Below, in pieces: positions 15,962 through 24,323 of a DNA stretch of 43,869 nt. Both the position numbers and the translations under genes were made by a program. Below the pieces are notes generated by a model that saw nothing but the letters and a program-made list of their open reading frames with translations, searched no databases and had not been told where the DNA came from. Within the stretch, counting starts at the first letter, position 1. Every line of letters starts with the position of its first letter. The DNA comes from Candidatus Latescibacterota bacterium (GTDB taxonomy: Bacteria; Latescibacterota; UBA2968; UBA8231). The DNA is taken from positions 1-43,869 of the forward strand of contig JADZBP010000205.1 of assembly GCA_020852055.1 (NCBI GenBank). Reading direction: 5' to 3'.

Positions 15962-15977
15962 CGGGTTTTCTCCGCGT

Positions 15978-18641
15978 TCACAATTGTAGGCGGAACAGGC
16001 CCATCAACTCCGCGTTGCCCATCTCGGTGATCCAGCCTTCGCCGCTGCTGGCGACCACCTTGTCGAAGAGGGCGGCCTTGTCGGTCAGCATGGCGTCGAT
16101 CTTTTCCTCGATGGTCCCCCGGGTCAGGAATTTGTGGACCATCACGTTTTTCCTCTGGCCGATCCGGAAGGCCCGGGCCGAGGCCTGGTTCTCGACGGCC
16201 GGGTTCCACCAGCGGTCAAAGTGTACCACATGGCTGGCTTCGGTCAAGTTCAGGCCCACCCCGCCGGCCTTGAGGGAAAGCACCATGAAGGGGGTGTAGA
16301 CCTCCGGGGCCTGGAAGCGCTCGACGAGGCCTTTGCGCTGGCGCACCGGCACGCTGCCGTGTAACACCAACCCCTCGCGCCCGAAGATGCCGGCCAGGAA
16401 GTCGTGCAAGGGCCGGGTGATCTCCTTGAACTGGGTGAAGACAAGCGCCTTCTCGCGTTTGGCGAAAATGGTCTCGCAGATCTCGCGCAACCGACCGAAC
16501 TTGCCGCTGTCCTGCTCCTCGAAATCCCCGGTGCCCAGAAACTGGTCGGGATGGTTGCACAGTTGTTTGAGCTTCATCAGCGAGGAGAGGATGAGGCCCT
16601 TGCGCTGGATGCCATCGAACTGCTCCAACCGTTCCGCGAGTTCCTCGATCAGGCCCTCGTAGAGCACCACTTGTTTCTTGCTCAGCGGCGCATAACTCTT
16701 CATCTCGACCTTGTCGGGCAGGTCGGCGATCACCGTTTTGTCGGTCTTGAGGCGGCGCAGGATATAGGGGCTGATGACGCTGCGCAGCCGGGCGTACCCG
16801 GCGGGGTCCTGCCGGAGGGTCTTACAGAAAGACTTGAACTCCCCAGCATTACCCAGCAGACCCGGATTGAGGAAGTCGAAGAGGGACCACAGGTCGATCA
16901 GGCGGTTCTCCACCGGAGTGCCGGTCAGGATGATCCGGTTTTTGGCCTTGAGCCCCTTGATGGTCCGGGTCTGCTTGGTGCCGGGGTTCTTGATGGCCTG
17001 GGCCTCGTCCAGGATGGCGTACTCCCACGAGCGTTCCTGGAGCCACGCGTACTTCTGCACCATAGTGTAGGTGGTGATGACCAGGTCGAGCTTGGCCAGC
17101 GCTGCCTGGCTAAGAGGTTGAAGATGGGATGCCTGGGCGCCGGGATGCACGACGCGGAAGGATAATTCAGGGGCGAAGCGGGCGATCTCGCTTTCCCAGT
17201 TGGCGATCAGGGAGGCGGGGATGATGAGCAGGGAGGCGGAGCGGGGTTGCTCGAGGGCGCTGAGAAATGCGAGGAGTTGGATGGTTTTGCCCAGGCCCAT
17301 GTCGTCGGCCAGGCAGGCGCCCAGGTGCAGGGAATCGAGCAGGCCCAGCCAGTTGAGGCCCTGCTGCTGGTAGGGGCGGAGCTGGGCCTTGAAGGAGGCC
17401 GGCGGCTTCAGGGCCGTGACCAGGCGGGGGTCCAGCAACTTGCGCGTGACCTCCTCCAGCCACTCCCCTTTGGCGATGCCCAGCTGCACTGCCTGGTTGG
17501 TGGTGCCCAGGAATTCGTCGGGATGGAGTTGGAGGCGCAGGGCGTCGCGCAGGGTGAGTTCCTCGCGGTCCAGCAGCTTTTGGGCCTGATCATAGGCGGC
17601 GAGGGCCTGTTTCAGTTTCTCCGGGTCGACCTCGACCCAGCGGTTCTTCAGCAGGGCAAGGCCTTCGGACTGGCGCAGCAGTTTCCTGGCTTCTGCCACC
17701 GAGAGCTGGGTGTCACCCAAGTACAGGCGCGGGGTGGCGCTGAGGATGGCGTCCATACCCACATAGACAGGTCGTTGCTCGCCGATACGGACCTCCACCC
17801 GCGCCTGAGTGGCCCGGGCGGTCCACCAGTTGGGGATGCGGCACAATACCCCCGAGCGTTCGAAGAGGGGGATGTCCCTCAGGAAGGCATAGGCTTGGCG
17901 CGCCGACCAGGAGAGCGGGTGGAAGAGGTCGCCGCTTTCGAGCAGGGCGGATAGCAGCGGACTCTCGCGGGCGGCCAGGTGCACCGTGGAGAGTAATTGC
18001 AGCAATCTTTTCTGGTCGTCCCCGTATTCCTGGAGCGCGTATTTGAGCGGCAGATGGCGGGAGGCGCCTCTGGTGTCCACCCTGGTCGAGTAGGTGGCCA
18101 GGAAGGCGAAAGGCTCCTCGCCTTTGGCATTTTCGACCAGATGAAAAAAGACCCGCCCGGCCAGGTGGGTCGAGGGGCTGTGGGTCTTGAAGAAGGTCTC
18201 GACCGTGCCCTGGTAGTCTTTGATCAGGGTACGAAAGGCGTGGTTCAGGCGCTGCCAGAGCTGGGCGAGTAGGTCGAGGGTGAGGTGTTCGATGCCGGTC
18301 ATCAGGGGGGCTGAGGCCAGCAGGGCCTGCGACTCCTCACTGGCCAGTGGCTCGACCACAGCCTTGCCCCGCAGGTCCTCGAGGTCGGGGGTCCGGCCCA
18401 ACTGGGCGACGAAGCGCCCGGCGAAGTCCCGCCAGTATTCGAGCGAGGGGGAAAAACGGAGTGTCCGATCCCTGAAGCCCAACAACAGGAGCCAGTTTTC
18501 CGGGTCCTCCTGGTGGTAGCGCCGCAACAGGTCCCGCTGCGCCTGGTTGGAGGCCTCGTCAAAGCGCTCCTCGGTATCGGCGAATTCGAGGAGGAAGCCG
18601 CCATGGGGGAGGAGCGCGACTTCCAGGGTTTGCTGGGTCAT
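15978..18641 (-). CDS. SNF2/HepA-family DNA-dependent ATPase (DEAD/H helicase-like)
   Basis: 887-residue SWI/SNF-type translocase. The N-terminal ~410 residues match no domain I can name with certainty. The SNF2_N ATPase core contains motif I DDMGLGKTIQ near residue 445, the Walker B variant DEAQAIKN near 547 and motif III LTGTPVEN near 572. The helicase C-terminal domain has VFTQFKE, GGVGLNLTEA and the arginine-finger region SARAFRIGQRK. It would use ATP to move along double-stranded DNA or remodel bound proteins. It leads an operon with the SWIM protein and glcF. No strong ribosome-binding site is seen before the ATG. Confidence 0.92.
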   Translation of the reverse strand: MTQQTLEVALLPHGGFLLEFADTEERFDEASNQAQRDLLRRYHQEDPENWLLLLGFRDRTLRFSPSLEYWRDFAGRFVAQLGRTPDLEDLRGKAVVEPLASEESQALLASAPLMTGIEHLTLDLLAQLWQRLNHAFRTLIKDYQGTVETFFKTHSPSTHLAGRVFFHLVENAKGEEPFAFLATYSTRVDTRGASRHLPLKYALQEYGDDQKRLLQLLSTVHLAARESPLLSALLESGDLFHPLSWSARQAYAFLRDIPLFERSGVLCRIPNWWTARATQARVEVRIGEQRPVYVGMDAILSATPRLYLGDTQLSVAEARKLLRQSEGLALLKNRWVEVDPEKLKQALAAYDQAQKLLDREELTLRDALRLQLHPDEFLGTTNQAVQLGIAKGEWLEEVTRKLLDPRLVTALKPPASFKAQLRPYQQQGLNWLGLLDSLHLGACLADDMGLGKTIQLLAFLSALEQPRSASLLIIPASLIANWESEIARFAPELSFRVVHPGAQASHLQPLSQAALAKLDLVITTYTMVQKYAWLQERSWEYAILDEAQAIKNPGTKQTRTIKGLKAKNRIILTGTPVENRLIDLWSLFDFLNPGLLGNAGEFKSFCKTLRQDPAGYARLRSVISPYILRRLKTDKTVIADLPDKVEMKSYAPLSKKQVVLYEGLIEELAERLEQFDGIQRKGLILSSLMKLKQLCNHPDQFLGTGDFEEQDSGKFGRLREICETIFAKREKALVFTQFKEITRPLHDFLAGIFGREGLVLHGSVPVRQRKGLVERFQAPEVYTPFMVLSLKAGGVGLNLTEASHVVHFDRWWNPAVENQASARAFRIGQRKNVMVHKFLTRGTIEEKIDAMLTDKAALFDKVVASSGEGWITEMGNAELMGLFRLQL

Positions 18642-18677
18642 GGCGGGGGCTCAGCGTTCCGGGCCGTGGGGGATGTC

Positions 18678-18956
18678 TCAGGTAGGCGACGAGAGGCTTG
18701 GGGACCCCTCAACTCTCCGTCTGACCGGTGCCGCGTTTCTCTGCCTGGGCAGTCTGCAGGGCGGGAAGTATCCGCACATTTCCCGAACCGCGGTGATCTC
18801 GGCTTCCAGCGACTGTTTCTTCTCGGACATCTCAGCGTCGTAGCGCTCGCGCCCGCTCTTCTGGGCATCGAGCAGGGCCGCCAGGGACAGGGCCTCCTTG
18901 TCAGGTCCTTTCTTTTGACGCGAAGCTAGGGCGTGCCCAGGATCCACGCAAGCCAC
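18678..18956 (-). CDS. short hypothetical protein, possibly a remnant
   Basis: A 92-codon reading frame just upstream of the SNF2 gene. Its middle part (residues ~18-65) has plausible coding character: GC-rich third positions and an amphipathic, charged helix (RERYDAEMSEKKQSLEAEI). Both ends look non-coding. No family is recognised. The 18957-19103 stretch beyond it shows no gene I can support. It could be the surviving core of a decayed gene or a chance frame. Confidence 0.3.
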   Translation of the reverse strand: MACVDPGHALASRQKKGPDKEALSLAALLDAQKSGRERYDAEMSEKKQSLEAEITAVREMCGYFPPCRLPRQRNAAPVRRRVEGSPSLSSPT

Positions 18957-19103
18957 TTCAATATCGATAGGGGAAAACGATCAAATCAGTGCCGGTTTTT
19001 GGTGTTGCCAATAGCTACCACATTACCGGGCTTGCTCCTGGCGGACCTGACGAGCGGATCGCGGTCACTGAACAGTAGATAGTGGGGGAACTATCCAGTT
19101 TAA

Positions 19104-19140
19104 CCTTGTATTTTAGAATAATGTATTTTAAAATGCAAGG
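19104..19140. repeat. inverted repeat at the start of the first DUF4143 ATPase gene
   Basis: Arms CCTTGTATTTTA (19104-19115) and TAAAATGCAAGG (19129-19140) are complementary at 11 of 12 positions, with a 13-base AT-rich spacer; total length 37 bases. The right arm ends one base before the ATG at 19142, so it covers the ribosome-binding site and probably the promoter (TAGAAT and TATTTT lie inside). The site is suited to a dimeric repressor or to binding by the encoded protein; this is inference. Confidence 0.7.
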
Positions 19141-19141
19141 T

Positions 19142-20365
19142 ATGGAACGGCAATATCAAGGACTCCTTCGGCAGTACCTCGACTATTTTCCTTGCGTGGC
19201 GCTGCTCGGTCCACGCCAGTGCGGCAAGACTACGCTGCTGCGCACCCTGGGAGGTCCGTGGAAGATCTTCGACTTGGAGCGGGGCAGCGATTTCCAGGTC
19301 ATTTCCCGCGACCCCGATCTATTCCTGCGCCTCAATCCAGCGCAGGTGGCGCATCGATGAGGCGCAGCTATTACCCGCCCTGCTTCCGGCCCTGCGCGTG
19401 GCCATCGACCAACAGCGCGACCAGCCTGGCCGTTTCGTGATCACCGGCTCCAGTTCACCGGCGCTATTGCGGGCCGTCTCCGAGAGCCTGGCGGGCCGGA
19501 TCGGGGTCATCGAAATGGCGCCCTTTTCCTTTGCCGAGGTGAATGGGCAAGTGGACAGCCCCTTCTGCGAACTGCTCGCCGGCCGGGTCTCGGCTGCCGA
19601 CTTTGCGGCCCAGCTGATTCCCCGCGCCGACTTGACCCTTGCGCACGACTATTGGTTTGGCGGGGGCTATCCCGAGCCCTGGCTGAAAAAGGACCCACGT
19701 TTCCGCACCGTGTGGATGGACCAATATGTGCGCACCTATCTGTACCGCGATGTGGCGCGCCTGTTTCCCGGCCTGGATCAGAACCACTTCCAGCTCTTTG
19801 TCCAGTTCCTGGGCAACCTGTCGGGGACCATCATCAACTATTCCGAGGTGCCCGTGCCCTGGGGGTCTCCCAACCGACAGCGCGAGACTACTTCGAGATT
19901 GCCCACGGCACCTTCCTCTGGCGCCGTCTCCCCTCCTTTGAGAAGGATGCCATCAAGCGGGTGGTCAAACACCCCAGGGGCTATCTGCGCGACAGTGGCT
20001 TGCTGCACCACCTGTTGCGCCTGTCCGACCTGGATGCCCTGCTGACCCACCCGGCCATGGGGCGCTCCTGGGAAGGACTGGTAATCGAGGAGATCCTCCG
20101 CGCCCTGAACGGCCGCGGCGTGAGTTATGATGCCTACTACTACCGGACGGGCGGCGGCGCCGAGGTGGACCTGGTTCTGGAGGGAGAGTTCGGGTTGGTG
20201 CCCATTGAGATCAGATACCAGCAAGCAGTGCCTTTCCAGCAACTGCGGGCACTCCGCGACTTTGTCGCCGAGCGCGGCTGCCGTCTGGGCATCGTCATCA
20301 ATAATGACGAAAGGGCCAGGCAATACGACGAGAAACTCATCGGGGTGCCCTTCACTTGTTTGTGA
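19142..20365 (+). pseudogene. AAA ATPase with DUF4143 domain, two frameshifts
   Basis: Read through two frame changes, this is a complete AAA_14-DUF4143 ATPase of about 407 residues. It contains Walker A GPRQCGKTT, a Walker B region IDEAQLLPALL, VITGSSS (sensor 1), SLAGRIGVIEMAPFS, a winged-helix part with GVSQPTARDYF, and the nuclease-like C-terminal part AEVDLVLEGEFG...IEIR. An extra C at about 19352 ends frame one. A missing G at about 19850 (EV|ARALGVSQ) returns to the first frame. The two shifts compensate, so both could be sequence errors; otherwise the gene is dead. The PD-(D/E)XK-like motif ends in IEIR, where Lys would be expected. Its 3' end is duplicated at 21704-21761. Confidence 0.8.
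20308..20365 (+). repeat. 58-bp direct repeat, copy 1 (3' end of DUF4143 gene)
   Basis: The last 58 bases of the first DUF4143 gene, including its stop codon, recur at 21704-21761 with three substitutions. The repeats bracket the minus-strand DUF4143 gene between them. Confidence 0.85.
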
Positions 20366-20404
20366 GGCCGCTGTGAGGCCGCTGGTAGTGGGGGGGGTAA
20401 GCGG

Positions 20405-21655
20405 TTATGGATGGGTGCGCCACAAAGATTCTACCGGCAGGGCATGCAGGCGCGCGCCGAAAGGGATAACCTCGGGACCGGTGTACAGCACCACCCCGCG
20501 GTGGAAACGATCTCCCAAATCGTCGGCCAGGGAGCGCAGACCTTTGAAATCGTCGGCCCCTGGTGTGGCGGTCGCTTTGACTTCGATGCCCACGATTCGA
20601 CCACTGTTGTCTTCCATGACGAGGTCCACTTCGCGGCCGACCTGGGTGCGGAAGTGAAAGAGCTGGATCCGCCGGGAGTTCCATGCGGCTTGCTTGCGCA
20701 GTTCCGTGACGACGAAGTTTTCTAGGACTGGCCCAAGCTGGGTGCCTGGGCCCAGATCGCTCCCCAGCAGGTGGACGAGCAGGCCGGTGTCGTTGAGCAT
20801 CAGTTTGGGTGCCTTGACCAGCCGCTTGCCCAGATTGCCGGACCAGGCGGGAAGGAAGTACACGAGGAAGGTGGTCTCCAGCAGGGCCAGGTAGCGCTTG
20901 AGGGTGGTCTGGGGAATGCCGGTAGTGCGGGAGAGTTCGGCGAAGTTGAGCAGGGAAGCGGCCCGGACTGCCAGGAGGGAGAGCAAGCGGGGCAGAGCCG
21001 CCAGCCCCTCGATGTGGGCCAGATCGCGCACGTCGCGTTGCAGGATCGTGCTGATATAGGAACTGAACCACGCGTTCCGCCGGTGCGGTGAGGTGCGGGT
21101 CTGCATCTCCGGATATCCCCCGGTCTGTATCCGGTCGAGCAGTGCCAGGTCGGGTGGGCCACCCACAGTTAGATCGGGCAACTGATCGGCGAATAGGGCT
21201 TCGATGAATCCTTCGGGGCGGCCTTCGATCTCGCCCTGCGATAGGGGGTGCAGGGTGAGAATCTCCATGCGGCCGGCCAGGGAATCGGCCAACTCGGGAA
21301 GCAGGAGCACATCGGCTGAGCCAGTGAGCAGGAAGTGACCAGGTCGACGGTCTCGATCTACCAGTGCCTTGATAGCCAGGAAGAGGCTGGGGACGCGCTG
21401 GACTTCGTCGAGGACCACCGGACCGCCCAAGCCGGCGACAAAACCAGTGGGATCGCCGTGTGCGGCAGCCAGCACGGCGACATCATCCAACGTCAGGTAA
21501 CGCGCCGGATGGGCGTTGGCCGTCAGGTAACGCGCCAGAAAACTCTTGCCGGTCTGCCGGGCGCCGTTGAGGAAGACAACGGGTGTGTCCGACAGGGCTT
21601 GCAGGAGCGAGGGGGTGATATACCGGGAAATCACAAGCGGGAATATACTATTCAT
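20405..21655 (-). CDS. AAA ATPase with DUF4143 (PD-(D/E)XK-like) domain
   Basis: 416-residue ATPase of the widespread AAA_14-DUF4143 family, of unknown cellular function. It has Walker A G31ARQTGKS38, Walker B VVLDEVQ near residue 80-86, sensor LLTGSAD, SLAGRMEILTLHPLS, a winged-helix-like segment (TTGIPQTTLKRYLALLE), and a C-terminal nuclease-like motif with D344 (REVDLV), E358 and K360 (GIEVK). It is the only one of the three local family members with the full D-ExK set. A TTG at 21670 is in frame, but the ATG at 21655 fits better. A perfect 10-bp inverted repeat lies 3 bases upstream. The gene sits between two copies of a 58-bp direct repeat. Confidence 0.88.
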   Translation of the reverse strand: MNSIFPLVISRYITPSLLQALSDTPVVFLNGARQTGKSFLARYLTANAHPARYLTLDDVAVLAAAHGDPTGFVAGLGGPVVLDEVQRVPSLFLAIKALVDRDRRPGHFLLTGSADVLLLPELADSLAGRMEILTLHPLSQGEIEGRPEGFIEALFADQLPDLTVGGPPDLALLDRIQTGGYPEMQTRTSPHRRNAWFSSYISTILQRDVRDLAHIEGLAALPRLLSLLAVRAASLLNFAELSRTTGIPQTTLKRYLALLETTFLVYFLPAWSGNLGKRLVKAPKLMLNDTGLLVHLLGSDLGPGTQLGPVLENFVVTELRKQAAWNSRRIQLFHFRTQVGREVDLVMEDNSGRIVGIEVKATATPGADDFKGLRSLADDLGDRFHRGVVLYTGPEVIPFGARLHALPVESLWRTHP

Positions 21656-21657
21656 AT

Positions 21658-21694
21658 GGGTGAAAATCAACCGGTAGATGGCTTATTTTCACCC
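21658..21694. repeat. perfect inverted repeat at the start of the second DUF4143 ATPase gene
   Basis: Arms GGGTGAAAAT (21658-21667) and ATTTTCACCC (21685-21694) match 10 of 10, with a 17-base spacer; total 37 bases, the same length as the repeat at the first family member. It lies immediately upstream of the ATG (minus strand) and overlaps the likely ribosome-binding and promoter region. Candidate operator for autoregulation. Confidence 0.75.
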
Positions 21695-21703
21695 AGAAAC
21701 CAT

Positions 21704-21761
21704 CGAAAGGGCCAGGCAATACGACGAGAAACTCGTCGGGGTGCCCTTTACCTGTTTGTGA
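21704..21761 (+). repeat. 58-bp direct repeat, copy 2 (orphan DUF4143 3' end)
   Basis: Matches 20308-20365 with three differences. Two of these are silent and one is Ile to Val, so the copy diverged while coding. It encodes the C-terminal tail ERARQYDEKLVGVPFTCL and a stop codon with no gene body before it. It is a footprint of insertion or recombination between family members. Confidence 0.85.
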
Positions 21762-21790
21762 AGTCGGGAGGTGGCTGAAGGGGGGCGGGG

Positions 21791-22055
21791 TCAGTAGCGG
21801 TACCGCTGGGCGAGCAACAGGGCGTCACTCGGGGCCTTGTAGACGATGCGGTATTCGTCGTCGGTACGGCGGGACCAGTACCGGTCCAAGGCATGTTTCA
21901 GGGCCCCTGGTTTTCCCAGGCCGGCAAAGGGGGCGCGCTGGATGTCGCGGATAAGGGTGTTGATGCGCACCAGCAGCCTGGGGTCGTGCTCTTGCCAGTA
22001 GAGATCGTCTTCCCATGCTTGCTCGGCAAAAACCAGTAGGACCGCCGGGCGTCAA
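21791..22055 (-). pseudogene. yoeB: YoeB/Txe-family mRNA interferase toxin, N-terminal frame disrupted
   Basis: Translated on the minus strand from about 22042, the frame gives a nearly full YoeB-like toxin. It shows AWEDDLYWQEHD, LLVRINTLIRDIQRAPFAG, GLGKPGALKHAL, YWSRRTDDEYRIVYK and the terminal QRYRY in place of the usual RYHY. These segments carry the conserved Glu, Arg and C-terminal His/Tyr-region residues in family order, though the catalytic His position reads Arg. No ATG, GTG or TTG precedes it in frame. A TTG at 22055 would work only with one base fewer in the GC-rich 22043-22052 stretch. No YefM-type antitoxin gene is visible: the upstream neighbour ends at 22110. It is probably an inactive remnant, or suffers one sequence error. 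Confidence 0.6.
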
Positions 22056-22109
22056 CGTCGTTCGCGGCTCCTGAAGTGTGGATTCACCAGATATGACCAG
22101 CTCGCACCT

Positions 22110-23009
22110 TCAGCTCGGTGTCCGGGTCTGAAAAAGTTGCACGCCCACTACCAGAGCTGCGGCGATTCCACCCAGCACAAAGAACTCGATGTCTTCGAGG
22201 TCGGGGGCGAGGTAGTAGGCTACCCCCAACACGGCGAGCGGGATCAGGAGCACCGGGGTCAGATTGAACTGGGGTCGGGCACCGGGGACGTGGGCCCAGC
22301 GCACCACTTGGGGGGTGATGACCGGCGCCCGGCGCAATCGGTTCACCATTCTCAAGAGCAGGCGCGGGTTGCCGGCGCCGTGTTTCAGGAGATGAGTCTC
22401 CAGGGAGGTGGGGTCCTCCACCTTCATCCCAGCGGTGCGCTGGCGGATGAGCAGCCGGGTCTCCTCTCGGGAGAGCTTGGACAGGGAGAGGCGGTCGAAT
22501 TTGGCGACGTATTCCCCGTGGGACTCCTTGAGTTGCCGGGTGGCGGCGATGACAACAAACTGGTCTGCCAGTTTCCGCAACAGCTGGCCGGTGGGCACGG
22601 TCAGGTCGCTCAGATCGTCGATCACCAGGGTCCATTCGTCCTTGGCCACGGCTGCCGACACTACCCTCATCCAGCCCTGCACACCGATGCCGGAATGCTG
22701 TCTCTTGAAGCTGACGAAGTCCTTGGGGGCGGGCGTGGAGTTCCCTCTCAGGGCGCCGCGCTCAAACAAGGCCTCGGCCAGGGTCAGCATGGCCTCGCGT
22801 TGCGGGGAGAGGCCGGGCAGACGGATCAGTTTCTCGCCCTGGAGCAGCTTCAGCAGGTGGCTCTTGCCTACCCCAGGGGGGCCCAGCACCAGGGTATGGA
22901 TACCTCGGTCAGCGAGATCCTGAAGCTTCTGGATCTCTGCCTGCCGGCCCACGGTGAGCTGGGCGAGGTCGGCCGATCGCTTCGATTTTCTTGGTTTCCT
23001 TGGGCTCAT
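22110..23009 (-). CDS. AAA ATPase with two C-terminal membrane helices
   Basis: 299-residue protein. An N-terminal basic stretch is followed by a P-loop ATPase domain: Walker A GPPGVGKSH near residues 43-51, Walker B TLVIDDLSDL, and a sensor-like VVIAATRQL. The C-terminal ~60 residues hold two hydrophobic helices (PVLLIPLAVLGVAYYLA; FFVLGGIAAALVVGV), so the ATPase domain would be tethered to the inner membrane. The start overlaps the stop of the upstream DUF4143 ATPase (ATGA), so the two are translationally coupled. No named family is recognised beyond ATP-binding AAA. A joint role with the DUF4143 protein is inference from the overlap. Confidence 0.75.
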   Translation of the reverse strand: MSPRKPRKSKRSADLAQLTVGRQAEIQKLQDLADRGIHTLVLGPPGVGKSHLLKLLQGEKLIRLPGLSPQREAMLTLAEALFERGALRGNSTPAPKDFVSFKRQHSGIGVQGWMRVVSAAVAKDEWTLVIDDLSDLTVPTGQLLRKLADQFVVIAATRQLKESHGEYVAKFDRLSLSKLSREETRLLIRQRTAGMKVEDPTSLETHLLKHGAGNPRLLLRMVNRLRRAPVITPQVVRWAHVPGARPQFNLTPVLLIPLAVLGVAYYLAPDLEDIEFFVLGGIAAALVVGVQLFQTRTPS

Positions 23010-24310
23010 GACCCCAGGAACCAGGCCGGCGCTGCATGTACGCTGATGCTGCTGGGCAAATCGTGCCCAGGCTGGGCGTCGAGCGCGATGAGATGCAATC
23101 TGGCCTGCGGGTACTCCTGGACGGCTTCCAGGAGGGCCTGGGTCTCCCGCTCACGGGTAATGGGTGAATCCAGTTCCGCACATACCTGGATCAGGTCTGC
23201 GTGTCCCTCCGGGTAACGGGCCAGGAAATCGACCTCCCGGCCGGTGGCGGTCCTGACATAAGCGACTTCGGCGCCGCGCCGTTCGAGTTCAAGCGCTACC
23301 GCTGTCTCCAGGGCATGGCCCAGATTGGCTTTGCCCGAACGATCAAACACTGGGATCAGGCCTGGATCAACAGGATAGGCTTTGCGCGGATTGACCATCC
23401 GGCGGCGTTCAGAGGTGGTCGCGATGGACACGGTGCGAATCAGCAGGGCGTCTTCGAGATGGGCCAGAAAGTCGTGTAGGGTATCCTTGCCCACCGGGAC
23501 GCCCTGAGCGCGCAGGTCGTGGTGGAATTTGTTGACACTGAAGGCGCCGCCGGCGTTGCCGAGCAGTTGCCGCACCATCCAGCGCAGTGCCAGTGGCTGC
23601 GACACGGCATGGCGCTCGATGACGTCGCGCAATAACATGGTATCGACATAACCGCGCAGCAGGTCGAAGCGATCCCGCAGAGCGGCGTCCTGGGCTTCGG
23701 GAAAACCACCGGTGGACAAATAGCTGCGGAACTCTTTTGCCAGGAGGGAGCGCGCTGCCTTGGGAAGCCGGTCCACCGGTTGTTCTGGCTCGTTGTTACC
23801 ATGCCGCAGGAACTCGCGGAAACTGAAGGGCAGCACCAGCGCTTCCATGGCGCGGCCCCGCATGCTCGTGGCCACCTCGCGGCTGAGCAATTGCGCCGAG
23901 GAGCCGGAAAGGAAGAGCTCCACCCGCTCGGTATCCAGCAGCCGGCGGGCGAACTTCTCCCAACCCGGCACTACCTGAATTTCATCCAGGAAAAAGGCGA
24001 CGCGCTGTTGGTCGCGCCGTTCCGGATGCAGTTGGTAGTATTCCTCCACAACCAGATGCAAATCTGCTGCGGTCATGCCGGCCAGACGTTCGTCCTCGAA
24101 GTTAAAATATAGCAGGCCCTCCCGGTCAAAACCCTGTTCCAGTTTTGCGGCCAGCACTTGCCAGAGGAAGGTGGTTTTCCCGCCGCGCCGGGGGCCGATG
24201 ACAGCCACTGCCTTGCCCGCAATCCTGGGCAGGCGCACGTCCCGCCGCGTGAAAGCCGGAAGTGGGGCCGCCAGTGAGTCGATGATTTTCTGTTGCAGCA
24301 GATCGCGCAA
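23006..24310 (-). CDS. AAA ATPase with DUF4143-type C-terminal domain, nuclease motif degenerate
   Basis: 434-residue ATPase with Walker A GPRRGGKTT, Walker B FFLDEIQ, sensor LFLSGSS, SMRGRAMEALVLPFSFREFL and the DUF4143 region with GREVDFLARY. Where active PD-(D/E)XK-type members have E-x-K, this protein reads IQVCAEL, so the putative nuclease site is lost. The likely start is TTG at 24310, with AAGG about 9 bases upstream. An inverted repeat lies 13 bases further. It is coupled to the membrane-anchored AAA ATPase downstream. It belongs to the same broad family as the genes at 19142 and 20405 but is clearly divergent from both. Confidence 0.85.
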   Translation of the reverse strand: MRDLLQQKIIDSLAAPLPAFTRRDVRLPRIAGKAVAVIGPRRGGKTTFLWQVLAAKLEQGFDREGLLYFNFEDERLAGMTAADLHLVVEEYYQLHPERRDQQRVAFFLDEIQVVPGWEKFARRLLDTERVELFLSGSSAQLLSREVATSMRGRAMEALVLPFSFREFLRHGNNEPEQPVDRLPKAARSLLAKEFRSYLSTGGFPEAQDAALRDRFDLLRGYVDTMLLRDVIERHAVSQPLALRWMVRQLLGNAGGAFSVNKFHHDLRAQGVPVGKDTLHDFLAHLEDALLIRTVSIATTSERRRMVNPRKAYPVDPGLIPVFDRSGKANLGHALETAVALELERRGAEVAYVRTATGREVDFLARYPEGHADLIQVCAELDSPITRERETQALLEAVQEYPQARLHLIALDAQPGHDLPSSISVHAAPAWFLGS

Positions 24311-24323
24311 TTGTCCCTACCTT

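Noticed and set aside
18957-19103. minus-strand segment reading LLFSDRDPLVRSARSKPGNVVAIGNTKN
   Set aside because: It is protein-like but runs into stops on both sides, and no family was recognised. It may be a toxin/PIN-type remnant but cannot be supported.
20390-20397. G8 run downstream of the first DUF4143 gene
   Set aside because: It lies between two convergent stop codons, so slippage would not change any protein.
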